Shown: positions 10,475 to 22,132 of the stretch, in pieces | Position numbering within the stretch: position 1 is the first letter of the stretch | Layout: every line of letters begins with the position of its first letter | Origin: Artemisia argyi | Lineage: Eukaryota > Streptophyta > Magnoliopsida > Asterales > Asteraceae | DNA: 64,000 nucleotides | Assembly (NCBI GenBank): GCA_030686995.1 | Contig: CM060707.1 | Span: forward strand, 79,527,472-79,591,471 | Reading direction: 5' to 3' | The notes under the pieces: model-generated | Seen by the model: only the letters and a program-made list of their open reading frames with translations | Told to the model about the DNA's origin: nothing | The model's database searches: none | Position numbers and translations under genes: made by a program

Positions 10475-11680
10475 TCATCTCTTTTTCTTCCCGAAGATAC
10501 CCTTCAAAGTCTTCCCGATCAATTTGAAACCACCTCTAACTTCTTCATGTAAGCTCTTTTGTCTTCTAAGTATTTCGGTAGTTAGTTCATGAAGCACTTC
10601 TTCGTTTTGATCACTAGGAGATGGGGTAGAATAGTCGGGATAGTCAAGATTCTCTAAATTGTCAACGAACTCAGAGAACGAAAGGGTATTAGTATCATGG
10701 ATGTCTTCATCCTCATCGTCATCGTCTTGTCTTGAAGATTATCCATGAAAGCTATGACGACGAGATTTACCCTTGTCACTTCGAGTTCGTCGAGCTTGTT
10801 TTAGAGCGAGAGGACGTAAAGTGGGGTAGATGGACTCATAGATACTATTGTCAAGATCGGGGTAGTACTCGATAATATGACGATAGAGACGAGTGAGGAA
10901 CATTCCATATGGAAGATTGGCTTTGGGAGTTTTTCTAGCACACTCAATCCGTTTGATAAAGAAGTAGGCCAAATTGTACGGTTTTTCGACAGCTATACAA
11001 TACAACATGTGAGCAAGGCACACCGGGAGATGGTCCCGGTGACCTCCAGTACCAAACGCATTCTCACGAATGAGTTCTTCCCAACGCTTCATGTGGGGGC
11101 TTAACTCCTTGAGGAGAAGTTGGTATGGAGAGATTTGAACGTTTTTTGATTTTATTTTTCGGCTTGTGGTGGCACGTTCCACACCAAGGACTTGACGAAT
11201 TTCGTCGGGATGAGGAATTTCGTCGAGATAGGGACCGAAGGTTGGTCGATAGCGATTAAGAGATTCGAGGTCCCACTCGTTTGTGAATACGGCTTGACCT
11301 CTAAATGGAATTTGGAGGATTTAACCAAATTGTTCGAGAGTTAGGGTGATAAATTCATTTTGAATCATGAAAGAGATGGTGATGAAACCAAGATCATTGG
11401 CTTGGACGATGACTTGGCTATAGAAATCCATTATGAAGCGAGGAATGATAGGTTCATTTATTTCATAAAGACAGTTGAAGTTGATGCTTGAAAACAAGCG
11501 ATTTATGAAGTCGGATTGAGCAAAAGCAAGATCTACTACACGTCCTTTATGAACATTTCTATCTTCAATTTGACGATATATAAGTCCAATGGAAGAAGAT
11601 GTGGTAGGGAGTTGGGAAACTTTAGGAATGTAGTTTTTAGTGTGAGAAAGATCTTCGGTAGTTGCTTTTGGCATTTTCAT
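10475..11680 (-). pseudogene. RT-B additional ORF 1: putative-plant-transposon-type protein, two stops
   Basis: One 402-codon frame from ATG 11678-11680 to TGA 10475-10477, broken by TAA at 11321-11323 and TAA at 10739-10741, with no frameshift. Readable blocks include NVHKGRVVDLAF, RFIMDFYSQVIVQ, HMKRWEELIRENAFG, LPVCLAHMLYCIAVEKPYNL and LPYGMFLTRLYRHI. After these come an acidic stretch (DDDDEDED) and a basic end (GKKKR). The pattern matches my memory of the family annotated 'putative plant transposon protein'. The name implies no demonstrated transposase activity. RT-D carries a clear homologue at 36047-37121 in the same position. The function is unknown. A palindromic cassette ends about 190 bases upstream of the ATG. 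Confidence 0.75.
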
Positions 11681-11870
11681 AATACGTAATGGTGATTGTG
11701 TTAGATGAATTTGCCCTTTGCGAATTAACCCGAATTATGTGATTTGGAAGTGATTTGGGATGTTTTTGGGTTTTGGTTTTCGTCACAGCAGAAGCAGGGG
11801 AAGGGGAGTATGAAAAAGTGGAGTGTTTGGCAAAAGGAACAAAGGGAAAAACGGGTTTGAGCTATCAGAT

Positions 11871-11946
11871 GGCCGGTCCCCTTAAACATTAAGGGGGCCG
11901 CCCTTTATTTGGCTGCCGGTCCCCTTAAACATTAAGGGGGCCGCCC
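11871..11946 (-). repeat. Palindromic GC-rich cassette, internal copy upstream of additional ORF 1
   Basis: Same GGCCGGTCCCC / GGGGGCCGCCC unit, arranged as two adjacent hairpins (GGCCGGTCCCCTTAAACATT AAGGGGGCCGCCC, then a second similar one). It ends about 190 bases before the ATG of additional ORF 1 and lies next to the 12001 (TA)n run. Confidence 0.85.
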
Positions 11947-11995
11947 ATCAAAAATTTTATTTTTCAAGTTTTGCTTTCTGGAACAAACAAGAAAA

Positions 11996-12000
<5 letters not shown>

Positions 12001-12087
<87 letters not shown>
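12001..12087. repeat. (TA)n microsatellite
   Basis: About 43 TA units. The Ile-Tyr frames read across it on both strands are artefacts. Confidence 0.95.
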
Positions 12088-12090
<3 letters not shown>

Positions 12091-12244
12091 TTTATATTTA
12101 ATCAAACATACGTTGGAGAGTGTACGCACGAAGGGAATTACTTGACACTTTTACTTGACATATTGTCAATAAACTTTTCTTGGTCATTTCGGATGAAATA
12201 TATCAAGTTGTCAAGTGAACGAGAAAGTTGTGGAAGGTTCATAA

Positions 12245-12307
<63 letters not shown>
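12245..12307. repeat. (TA)n microsatellite
   Basis: About 31 TA units, 160 bases from the previous run. The sequence in between is unique in this window. Confidence 0.95.
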
Positions 12308-12312
<5 letters not shown>

Positions 12313-12820
12313 TTATATAGTAATGGCTTATAAGTCGAGAATATAGGAGGGAGACGTATGCAACGGAAGCCGGGAGTTTGTTTCATCCATAGATTTTTCG
12401 ACTCATCTCTCTTCATCAGCATGAGTGTCGTTGAACAAAAAAAATTCGATAAGGCAAATGGGGAAAAGAAAAGGTTCGTAAACGAACAATTTCTAGTTCT
12501 AGAAAATCAACAAATGAATTTTCCAGGTTATAAAATCCTAGATATATCTAAGTGTATATATATGTATATATATATTTATTTAGATATAGTATAAGTAGAT
12601 AAGTATATATATATGTATAGAAATAAAGAAACTAGAGGGAATAATGAACCAATCAAAATCACATAAAAACTAGATACTAAACTAAGCATGCATTTGTTGA
12701 CAAGGAAATAAAAGGAAATGTGTACCTTACGTCTTCAATGCGTTTAACTTCAAAATCTTCAAGAGATAGTCCGAACAAGAGTTGATATCAAAGATTTCCA
12801 TGTTTGAATGGCGAGAATTT

Positions 12821-14626
12821 TTACGTTGCTCCCCATTGTCTCATTTGACCAAAGTTATTTGTCCCGAACATGTTTTGTATTTGACTTGGGTGCATATATG
12901 GTGGAAACATTCCCCATGGATTGAAGTTCCACATTTGTTGATTATTGTTAAAGTTTCGTCTATTTTGGTTTACTCTTGGTTGAGGTGTTTTAGGTCTAGG
13001 GTAAGAATCATTCGGTTTCCTAGGTGGTGGAGTTTTAGATCTTGTTTTAGTTTTAGACGATTCTACTTTGGTTTTTAAAGATGGTTTATAAAATGGTTTT
13101 ATTTCTTCATTAATAGCTAGAGGTATTTTCTTATCATTTATGAGTATATACTTAGGATTAGATTTTGAAGGTTTTAGTTCCTTGAGTTCACTTTCAAATT
13201 TAACATTTTTAACTTCACTTGTTGAGGCTTCGGTTGAGTTAAAACCTAGACCGGTTTTGTCTCCGGATATTTTTTGAATACTTATAATTTTACTAAGTGA
13301 GTTACTACTATTTTCAAATTTATCAAGTTTACAAATTTCTTCCTTAAGTTTGTTGTTTTCACTTCTAAGTTCTTGACATTATTTACATTCTTCAAAAGTT
13401 TCTTTACCTTTTTCAAGTTGATGTATTTTAATTTTTTGTTCAAGTACTTCATTTTCTAATTGGTTGTTTATGTATTTTAGTGATTTGTTTTTAGCCATTA
13501 CTTGTTGTCTTAGTTTGCATAATCTATTGTATTCACTATCTAAATCTTTTTCATCTAATGATAGATTTTCATCACTAAAATATTCGGTTTTGGAACGTAC
13601 CTCACTTGACGTTTTAGCCATGAGACACTTTTCTTCCTTTGTTGTTTCTTTCTCATCTTCATCACTATCACTCCAAGCTCCTCCAACAAACGCTCTTTGA
13701 TTTTGATCTCTTGTCATCATTGGACATTTTCCAATAAGGTGATTTGGATCACCACACTTGAAACATTTTCTCTCATTCTTGCTATACTTGTCATCATTAT
13801 TCTTTTGAGGTGTTCTCCTTTCATCGTGTGGTTGTCTAACGAATCTTCCTCGCCTTTTGAAGAATTTCTTGAAATCTCTTACGGCCATGGCATATTCTTC
13901 GTCTTCGCTTTCGGAAGATGAGCTATCTTCGTTGTTGGATTCCTTTCTAGCTTTCAAGGCGATTGACTTGCTTTGCTCTCGTTTCCCTTTAACCATTTCG
14001 GAGTCCTTCTTTATTATTGCTTCGTAGACTTTTAAATTACCAATTAATTCATCAAGTTGTAGTGTTTACAAATTCTTTGATTCTTCAATAGCCGTCACTT
14101 TAGCTCGCCATTTTGGGTGAAGAGCTCTAAGAAACTTCCTAACAAAACTCTTACTAGAGAAATTCTCATCAAGTGCTTTTAAACTTGTGATGATAATGTT
14201 AAATCTAGCAAAAGCATTATCAATCGATTCCTCTTCCGGAATCGTGAATTGCTCATATTGTTGAACAAGTAGATCTATTTTGTTATCTTTGACTTGATTA
14301 TTACCTTGGTGGGTTATTAATAAAGAGTTCCAAATTTCTTTTGCGGTTTCACAAATGAAGATCCTTTCGTACTCTTTATGTGGTAACGCATTGTAAATAA
14401 CCATTTTTGCTTCATTATTTTTAGCAAGTTTTCTTTTTAAATCATCATTTTGTTTTTCAAAAGATACGATTTCATCTTTCTTAGTATCAGGGTTATTTTG
14501 AATAGGTAAAAAATCACCATTGGTAATAATATGCCAAAGATCTAGATCTTTTGATTTCACATAAGTTTCGAATCGATTTTTCCAATATAAAAATCCATCA
14601 CTTTCAAATAGTGGTGGTCTTTGCAT
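12821..14626 (-). pseudogene. gag: RT-B gag (Ty1-copia type), two in-frame stops
   Basis: A 602-codon frame from ATG 14624-14626 to TAA 12821-12823, interrupted by TAA at 14066-14068 and TAA at 13379-13381. The first part is the copia gag core (FESDGFLYWKNRFETYVKS, DLDLWHII, YNALPHKEYERIF, AKEIWNSL, FARFNIIITSLKALDE, LRALHPKWRAKVTAIEES). A zinc knuckle of the form CX2CX4HX4C ([14 protein letters not shown]) follows, then a coiled coil (about 13380-13560) and a Pro/Asn-rich tail. In sense orientation upstream of this ATG, KYLEGQS is still in frame, so the original start was probably earlier. The frame ends at WGAT, where autonomous relatives continue into protease, so pol was lost at the gag-protease border. 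Gag would form the virus-like particle and bind RNA. Confidence 0.9.
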
Positions 14627-14710
14627 AGATTGCCCTTCTAAATATTTTTCAGATTCTATAGATCGTTAAAAGTGTTAAAATACAATATATTTTAAAGATC
14701 TTGTTAGACG

Positions 14711-14725
14711 TGGCTCCTGATACCA
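14711..14725 (-). other. Primer binding site of RT-B
   Basis: TGGTATCAGGAGCCA on the minus strand, two bases inside the right LTR. It matches the initiator-Met tRNA 3' end (TGGTATCAGAGC) with an A/G difference. It fixes the right LTR as the 5' LTR. Confidence 0.85.
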
Positions 14726-14727
14726 AT

Positions 14728-16016
14728 TGTGGAAAACTAGAAGGGGGGTTGAATAGTTTTACGTCTTTTTAAATTTATAGACACAAGTTTGTTTAAAAAA
14801 AATCGATTCTTGTTTATGTGAACTCAATACTTGCAATATATGAACAATTGTACAATAACTAACTAACAAAGATAATATAGTAAAGGTAAGTAAATGAGTA
14901 ATGAGAAGAGTTGGAAAGATCAAACCACAACACAAGGATTTATAGTGGTTCGGCTACAAGGACACCTTCCTTGTTCCTACTCCACTCCCCGAGTCACCTA
15001 CTCGAGAGCTTTCTTCACTATGTCAACAAACTCCCTTTTGGCGGAGAAAACCTTACACACCAATTTACACACCACAATAACTTCACAACTTGATCACTAC
15101 TTCTACACAACTTCTGCACACCAATATTCTACACACCAATCTTCTTCACACCTATCTTCTACACACCAATCTTCTACTTCACACCTATCTTCACAACTAA
15201 CCTACTTCACTACTTGTCAACTTCTATTTCCTACACAACTTCTATATCTTCTAACCAATTAATCACAAGCACAACACAATATTCACAAATGAATATATAT
15301 ATATACACTATGCACAACTACTCTTCAATACTTCTTGAACTTGGTTGTAGAAAGAGTGTTCTTCTTTTGCACTTTGGATGAGAATGGATGATGAGGGATT
15401 GAATCACTTGAAACAAGGATTAATATACAAATGATCAAAGGGTTTTAGAGGATGTTTAGAGAGTTATAGATCTGAAAATTTCGTGCAAAAGGTGAGTAAA
15501 AAATCCAGGTTTAAGGTGGTATTTATAGGCAAAAAATTCTGATAGAGGAGCGTGGCCGGTCCCCTTAAATCAAGGCCGGTCCCCTTAATTTTAAGGGGAC
15601 CGCCCCTTATAATTAAGGGGGCCGCCCAGCTGAAATGGCCAGAATCTTTGTCTTTTAGTGGGGAAAGTTTATTTGGTGAAAAATTAACTGATTTTGGTTA
15701 AAAATTTGAATTCATATATTTAGTATGAATAAAACATTTTTCTTTATTACCAAAAGTGTTTTTCAAAAATATATAATATGTTTATATAATTAAATAAACT
15801 TTGTGTTAGTTAATTAAATACCCCTTTGATCATGAGATGTATTAAGCACTTGTTTATCCATACCTTAAGTGATTAAGTTGGATATATTGATATAAACTAG
15901 TTTAATACTTGTTTACGTAGTAATTATACGATTGACGATTTTACATTTTCTGATCGTCAAAATATAGAGATATCGAAATATATAAATAACGTTTTCACAC
16001 ATTATTTATGTCAACA
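14728..16016 (-). repeat. 5' LTR of RT-B (right copy)
   Basis: Near-identical to 7373-8766 apart from the (TA)n length and a small number of substitutions. It holds a palindromic cassette at 15554-15627 and TATAAATA at 15520-15527 on the minus strand. This is the promoter-bearing copy for the element's transcript. Confidence 0.93.
15554..15627 (-). repeat. Palindromic GC-rich cassette, right LTR copy
   Basis: Same as 8304-8377 with one base different (GACCGCCCC instead of GACCACCCC). It lies immediately upstream of the TATA box in sense. Confidence 0.85.
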
Positions 16017-16021
16017 AAAAG
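16017..16021. repeat. Right target-site duplication of RT-B (AAAAG)
   Basis: Exact match to 7368-7372. Confidence 0.9.
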
Positions 16022-16151
16022 TTCTCAACATTCTTAAGTTGTTGATATTAACAAACGGTGCTCAATGTCTGTTACTAAATTAAAATAGGTTCTGCCATAT
16101 TAATTTGAGTTTAAAAAGACAATATGATAGAAAGGACATACAAATAAAAGT

Positions 16152-16321
16152 GTATTACATGCAAAAGGATTTACGTCAAACATCATAAATGTGGGTGAAG
16201 TTGATGATGATAATTTTGGGTGTATGATACACTCCTGAAAAGGGTATCCTACACCCAAAAGTATCATCATCACTTCACCCTCATATATGATAGTTCACGT
16301 AAATCCATTCGAATGTAATAC
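16152..16321. repeat. Foldback 3 (about 78-bp arms, 14-base loop)
   Basis: The left arm begins GTATTACATGCAAAAGGATT and the right arm ends AATCCATTCGAATGTAATAC. Matching blocks include GGTGAAG, GATGATGATA and TTTTGGGTGTA. The loop is about ACTCCTGAAAAGGG. Before RT-B inserted, this lay only about 500 bases from foldback 2. Confidence 0.75.
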
Positions 16322-16511
16322 GTTTGAATTTATAAAATAGTTTGAGTAACAGGACTCGTCTTGACTGAGATAATGAGGGAGTGTGGCATGTCATGAACAA
16401 TAATCACTATATCATTATCCATTTCAACACGTCTCAATTATTAAGGCTGAATCATCTGTCAACATAGATAGATTCCAATGCTTAATTTGGACACCGTATA
16501 GTATCACTTAT
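16322..16511. repeat. Diverged copy of the region preceding and entering foldback 2
   Basis: ATGAACAATA, ATATCATTATC, CTCAATTAT and CCAATGCTTAA blocks appear in the same order as at 6760-6855. The complementary arm is absent here, so this copy cannot form the hairpin. Confidence 0.55.
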
Positions 16512-16514
16512 GTG

Positions 16515-17027
16515 CTTGATCTAGGTTACATGTTTTGGCTATTTCAAAAAGAGAATGAAGATCAAGCAAAAGAAAACTTTTTATCAACATTAAACGGACG
16601 AGTTTTCATCACTTGTTTTTGTCCGATTGATCTTCATTCTGTTTTGAAAGAGCAAAAACTTGTCATCAAGATGAAGCACATAAATGAAACTAGATGGTTA
16701 CAAGATTATGAATGGAATCCATCTAAGTTGACAGATGATCCTGCCTTAATAATTGAACTTCTTCTTATAAAAGAAGATGGTCTTTCAATTAAAGGTCATT
16801 TCACTGATATGCGTACGGACACAATACTTCGATTGAGGCTGCTTTTAGAGCATACAAACAAATGCAGTCTCATGAAGTAATGTAGGCACATACTACATAC
16901 AATGATAAAATGAGCTTCACATTCAAACTCTTATATAGATTCAGCAACTATATGACACACATAAAGTTGTACATGTTAACTACCATGTAACACACTTGAT
17001 CTAGGTTACATGTTTTGGCTATTTCAA
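16515..17027. repeat. 33-bp direct repeats around the hypothetical ORF
   Basis: The sequence starting CTTGATCTAGGTTACATGTT and ending GGCTATTTCAA occurs identically at 16515-16547 and 16995-17027. Perfect repeats of this length 480 bases apart suggest a recent local duplication or recombination. Confidence 0.8.
16533..16880 (+). CDS. Hypothetical ORF, 115 codons, possibly a gene fragment
   Basis: Open frame with ATG at 16533-16535 and stop at 16878-16880. The composition looks protein-like (FITCFCPIDLHSVLKEQKL, INETRWLQDYEWNPSKLTDD, LRLRLLLEHTNKC), unlike the surrounding AT-rich DNA. No domain was recognised. The frame's start overlaps a perfect 33-base sequence that is repeated after the ORF (16995-17027), so the ORF sits between direct repeats. 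It could be an exon or a captured gene fragment. No upstream or downstream exons could be joined. Confidence 0.3.
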   Translation, partial: FWLFQKENEDQAKENFLSTLNGRVFITCFCPIDLHSVLKEQKLVIKMKHINETRWLQDYEWNPSKLTDDPALIIELLLIKEDGLSIKGHFTDMRTDTILRLRLLLEHTNKCSLMK

Positions 17028-19420
17028 CAAAAAAATTAACAAGGTAATAAAGGAATTTAAAAAAGGCCACATCCTTCTTGAGAAAAGTCTCAAAGGCACT
17101 TATTTTTTTAGTATTTTTTAATTTTTATTATATTTTTTCTTTTTTAAAAATTGATTTTTAGCTAATCCAATGCAACTTTTTTCAAAACAGATTTATTTAT
17201 CTCACAGAAGACTTAAAGAACAACAGATTAAAATATGATAGTGTCAAAACATCTAAGTCAAAACAGACTAAAGGTCACTATTAGACTTAATCTAGGGACA
17301 CTTAAGAAGCCCAGAAGAAAAAAAACTAAAACAGATCCAAAGAAACACTTACTGTAAGCTATCCAAAATGGTCAAAATCAAGCCATACGATACTTAATCT
17401 ATTACTTGACCTATTTTTAAAATTATAGAAGATTAAAGTTAACTGAATATGAACAAAATTAAAGAACCAAACTAAGTTTGACTTTTTATAAAAAGAGTAG
17501 CAGTTTTTATGACTTAGATATCATGTATGCACGTAATATGTATGCACCTAAAGCAGCCTTGAATACAAAAATGAAACAAAATACCTTAAGTTTTGTATGG
17601 TTAGTGCAAGTTATGACAGATTATCATAGGTTCTGTGACATATTTCATGAGAAATGATGATTTCTTTTTTCATTTTTTTAGGGCAAAAAATCTCACATGA
17701 AAATTAAATGATTTCTTTTTTTGTCGTTCAATTGATTATAAATAAACTAGTCTCATCTTTTTCCTTTTTTTTAAAAAATATTAACTAATAATTTAAAAAA
17801 ATGTAATTAAATTTCACAAATTTTTAAAACAATTTACAAGCCTCTGCGTACCGCCAATGTACTGAAATCTTGGCAATAACAATCTCAAGCTGTCAAAACA
17901 GTTGCCCAAACCGGTTCCCTATGATCGAGAGTACAGACTATTTCCGCCGTGTCTTAATCACAAGCAGGATGTATATAGGCTGAGGCCCGATATCTGAGTG
18001 CAACTCCGCTGGGTTCAGTAAGCAAATCATCTATGGTTTCGACATGCCCGGGATCTCCCCTAGACCCGTTTATGTCTTGTTTTTTCCCATAGAATAGTTG
18101 CTTACCACCATTCTGATACAACACTTATATCAATCGCTATCACAAAGACAAGTACACAAGTTTCCACAAGTAGCACTTGAAAAATCACTTTTAAAAATTG
18201 TGTGAAGTCTCATTTTCTTCAAAATCATTTTTATAATAAAATTGATTTATTGAATATATCATAAGTTGCATTATATAAACCAAAAAACTTTCCACAACTA
18301 GCACAAAAATTGTCATAGAGTCAAACATAATATGTCGTAAATCTTAAACTGCCGAGACTGCCCAAATCAACTACAAGACAATTAAAAATTTCGACAACGA
18401 GCATATATCATGTAAACTAGAAAAAAAGTATAACATATAACCCACAAACAATCCAATCAATCTCAACTTCCAAGACTACCCAAATCCTAAACTCCATCGA
18501 CCTAGATACAACAAACTATAGACTTAACAGAATAGAGAGACTTACAGTGCTTTCCTCGGTATGCAGCGGAAGACGTAACTGATTATCCAACTTGGTAATC
18601 GTGGTAGTCTCTAACCTTTTCAAACTTAACTCAGTTGAAGAGGTTAGTGACTCCTACGATTGCTAAGCAGATAAATAAATTAAGAGCCTTTTTAAATAGG
18701 ATTTACTTCAGATATACACCTATTTCAAACTTACCCATATTAAACGTACCTAACTTACGCATAAAACTGGTTTCTTGCTTGCTAAGATTTCTAACTTACC
18801 CATATTAAACGCTAACCATAATGTTTCTCTGAGTAAGGCATCGATAACTTAGGCATCTATTTGATTTTTCATGATATGTTTTACATGATGTGTTTCTCCA
18901 AAAACTTAGGCATCTAACTGTTTTTTCCAAAAATCATTAGCAGCTAACGGAAAAGTAAATATCCCTAACCATAAAAAGCCCTAAATACAAAAACAATACT
19001 CGTAACCCTGACCGCCATCTATGCACATGTACAAGCATTCTAACTATGTAACAACCCAATATAAAACTCCCAAATAACCAGAAATACATAAAGCCCTAAC
19101 CCTAAATTAGAATAACCCTAAATCGATTTGAATAATCATCGAACAATTAAACTAAATAAACACACCATAAACCTATATTAGAGTAACCCTAAATCCAATT
19201 GATAATTCGTTACCCTAACCCAAATCATTTTTTTAACGATTGGATCTCAGATCTGTGAGTCAAGAGAGTGCAAACGCTTTGTGAGTGACAGAGAGAGAGG
19301 AAGTAAGCGTGTTTCAAAAGAGGTGTACGCTTTCATAAGCGTGTTATATTTTTTAAAAAGAGGTGTGTTAGATACGCTAGTTCAAAAAATAATTAAATAT
19401 TTTCGAAACAAAAAAAAAAT
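17028..19420. other. AT-rich DNA, no supported gene
   Basis: About 2.4 kb without a convincing frame. Two spots differ from the background: a GC-richer block at about 17840-18070, and an inverted repeat at about 18597-18665 (AATCGTGGTAGTCTCTAACC against GGTTAGTGACTCCTACGATT) that follows the motif GCAGCGGAAG. Between 18960 and 19215 CCTAA/CCCTAA words are frequent but scattered and do not form a telomere-like array. Confidence 0.4.
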
Positions 19421-19865
19421 TGGGTTTGGAGTTAGGTTCGGGTGTTTAGATCTTAAAACTTTGGGTAGGAGTTAGGTTCGGTGCAATAATGCATACATTA
19501 AAAAATTATTAAAAGTACAATTCGCATAATTTTGGGTAGGTTCGGATGTTTGGATCTTAAAACTTTGGATTGGAGTTAGGTTCGGTTAGGAAAAAGGCAA
19601 TAATGCATAAATAAAAAAATTATTACAAGTACAATTCGCATAATTTATGGTTGGAGTTAGGTTCGGGTGTTGGACATTAAAACTTTGGTTTGGAGTTAGG
19701 TTCGGTGAAATAATGCATAAATTAAAAAATTATTACAAGTACAATTCGCATAATTTTGGGTTTGGAGTTAGGTTCGGATGTTGGATCTTAAAACTTTGGG
19801 TTGGAGTTAGGTTCGGTGCAATAATGTATAAATAAAAAAATTATTAAAAGTACAATTCGCATAAC
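19421..19865. repeat. Tandem array, about four units of 110 bp
   Basis: Each unit carries GGAGTTAGGTTCGG once or twice, then CAATAATGCATAA, AAAAAATTATTA and AAGTACAATTCGCATAA. Unit spacing is about 110 bases (AAGTACAATTCGCATAA at about 19516, 19637, 19738, 19848). The short frames across it are repeat artefacts. Confidence 0.8.
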
Positions 19866-20160
19866 TTAAAAGTACAATTCGCACTAGTAATAATTATATT
19901 TCTTACAAGTTTGACTTATTTTACCAAAAAGTACAAGTTGCATAATAATTCACTTACGCATAGTACAAAAAGGACACTTACACAATTACAAGTACAATCA
20001 CTATTACAAACATCAAATCGAATAAAAATTGTACAAGTTGCATAAAAAATAATGTATATTTTATTTCTTACAAGTTTGACTTTTTTCTTAAAATATTACA
20101 AGTTGCATAATAGTTTACTTACTCATAGTACAAAAAGGACACTTACAAAAAGGTATTTGT
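19866..20160. repeat. Duplicated 105-bp block following the array
   Basis: TTTCTTACAAGTTTGACTT, AAGTTGCATAATA and CATAGTACAAAAAGGACACT recur in order at about 19889-19983 and 20058-20145, so this is a diverged tandem duplication. Confidence 0.7.
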
Positions 20161-20282
20161 GTCTTACACACACTTGTAAAAGTGTACTTGGTACTAGGAC
20201 ATGTGGCAACATGGTATTGGTTTGTACGATTCGCTTAGGTTACATAAGTCGCAATGGGGCAAATGCGAAATATATATATATA

Positions 20283-20285
<3 letters not shown>

Positions 20286-20313
<28 letters not shown>
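20286..20313. repeat. Poly(A) tract
   Basis: 28 A residues directly after a short TATATA run. It could be the tail of a retroposon, but no element body or target duplication was identified to its left. Confidence 0.9.
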
Positions 20314-20317
<4 letters not shown>

Positions 20318-21546
20318 GAGGCTTGAAGCATGGTGAAGCTCATGGGACAAATACACAACTACCCCAAATAAAAATCAGTTGTGATTACAGACAGATAAAA
20401 AGGTGAGATATGATCAAATTAAAACTACATGGGGTGAAAATGGAAATTTTACAAAATTAATATTACAAGAAAAAAAATTTTGATTATTTTATTATTTATT
20501 ATAGATTAAAAACTAATTAAACTATTTACTAATTAATTAAAACTAATTTATATTTAAGAAAAATACTAAAGTGACTTAGAAAAATATGAAAATTTTTATA
20601 AAACTAATTAACCATCACAGGAATCCTAAAATAATATAAAAATTATTTTTAAACTAATTTCCTAATTATTTACTTATTTAATAATTAAAATATATTTAAA
20701 CTAATTTAATTATAAAAAATACTAAATGGACAGTGAAAATTCTGAAATTTTTTTTAAAAATACCTTACTTATTATAAAACATAGGAAAAATATAAAAAGC
20801 TACTATTGCTTATAAATAAGCAGAAGGAAAATTAATATTTGGCTTTTTTAATTAAAACTAATTAAACTTAATTTAATTATTATGAATACTAAATTAACTC
20901 AGAAAATTATGAAATTTTTTCTTAAACTAACTTAATATATTAGAAACTTAATAAAAATATAAAATGGAAAATTGCTTTTTGAAAAAGCTAAGCAATAAGC
21001 CAAATGGCTTTAATAGAAGCTATCACTATTTTTAAATTTGTATTTTTCTGGATTTTCTTTTACAAATCTATTTTACTACTGAAAATATTAAACTTTTACA
21101 AAGACAACTTATTTAGAGCTTAATAATAAGCATAATGCAAACTAAAATATAAGACATAAGGTCTAATAAGCTTTTGAAAATGGATTTTTGATGGAAAAAG
21201 CTACTAATAAGCTACAAGTTAATAAATAAGCTACAACCAACCAAATGGCTTACAAATAAGCTGAAAAGAGCAGACTAAGCACTAAGGATAAGCCAGAGGA
21301 TCAAATAAGCACTTATGTAAATCTCACAGTCTAAATAGGCCAAAATCAAAGACTTTCAGCACTTTGTGGAACCACAAAGTTGGTCTGGTGATCTTTCAAA
21401 TAAGCCAAGAATCAGAGCTTATAGCTTAATAATAAGCTTATGGCAAGCTTGGGAAGTTGGGGTGTCTAAGCTGAACACTGAATATACTGAGTGTAATCAG
21501 TATGACTTCAAAGGCCAAATAAGCTAAGGGCACGGATTCACAAATC
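20314..21546. other. AT-rich DNA left of RT-C, no supported gene
   Basis: Very AT-rich with many AATAAGCT/AGCTTAT words. The same word usage continues right of RT-C (29269 onward), so both are halves of one older sequence split by that insertion. No coding frame is supported. Confidence 0.5.
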
Positions 21547-21551
21547 CAAAA
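21547..21551. repeat. Left target-site duplication of RT-C (CAAAA)
   Basis: Exact match to 29264-29268 on the other side of the element. Confidence 0.85.
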
Positions 21552-22132
21552 TGTCACACCCTCGCCGAAGGCGGAAACACGAGATGTAACGAAATCGATA
21601 TACATCACCAAAGAGAAATAAGACAATACCATAATTTACATTAAGGAAAAATATAACATTACAACGTTGTTATTGCCGACTTTGGCAAATAAAAGACATA
21701 AGTTTGATTCCCAAAAGATGGTATTTTAATACATAATGAAAAGGAGGGACATGTGAAAACTTCATTATGTAAGACCTTGCTGACAAGCTTACTGACGATC
21801 ACCTGAAATGCATGAGAGAAAACGGTCAACTATAAAAATAGTTGGTGAGTATAAACGTTTTATTTAATATGAGAAACCATTAGAGAAAGTTCACATGCCA
21901 AAGGCGTTGTCAAGTATTATGTCTTGTAGTCAAGCACCCGCGGTCATAATAAGTCACAATATAAGCACCACATATATAATAATGTATGCCATGCAAAGCC
22001 CCTAATTAAATAATATGTGTCCCGTAACATAGTGGACGAGAGGTTGGCCGACCTCTAATAGCGCTATCCATACTACTAATAGGTGTCGAACAATGCGAAT
22101 GTACGAACAGTACATCATACAACTATTGTATA

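Larger units (their letters stand above)
11681..12820. other. RT-B spacer where pol is missing
   Basis: In an autonomous copia element protease, integrase, reverse transcriptase and RNase H would sit here. Instead there is about 1.1 kb containing the palindromic cassette (11871-11946) and two long (TA)n runs. No pol motif (DSG, HHCC, YVDD, DEDD type) was found in any frame by eye. Confidence 0.6.

Noticed and set aside
18960..19215. Many CCTAA/CCCTAA words suggesting interstitial telomere repeat
   Set aside because: The words are scattered and not tandem, and plant-type CCCTAAA is not repeated in phase.
20286..20313. Poly(A) tract as a retroposon (SINE/LINE) tail
   Set aside because: No element body, promoter boxes or flanking duplication found to the left.
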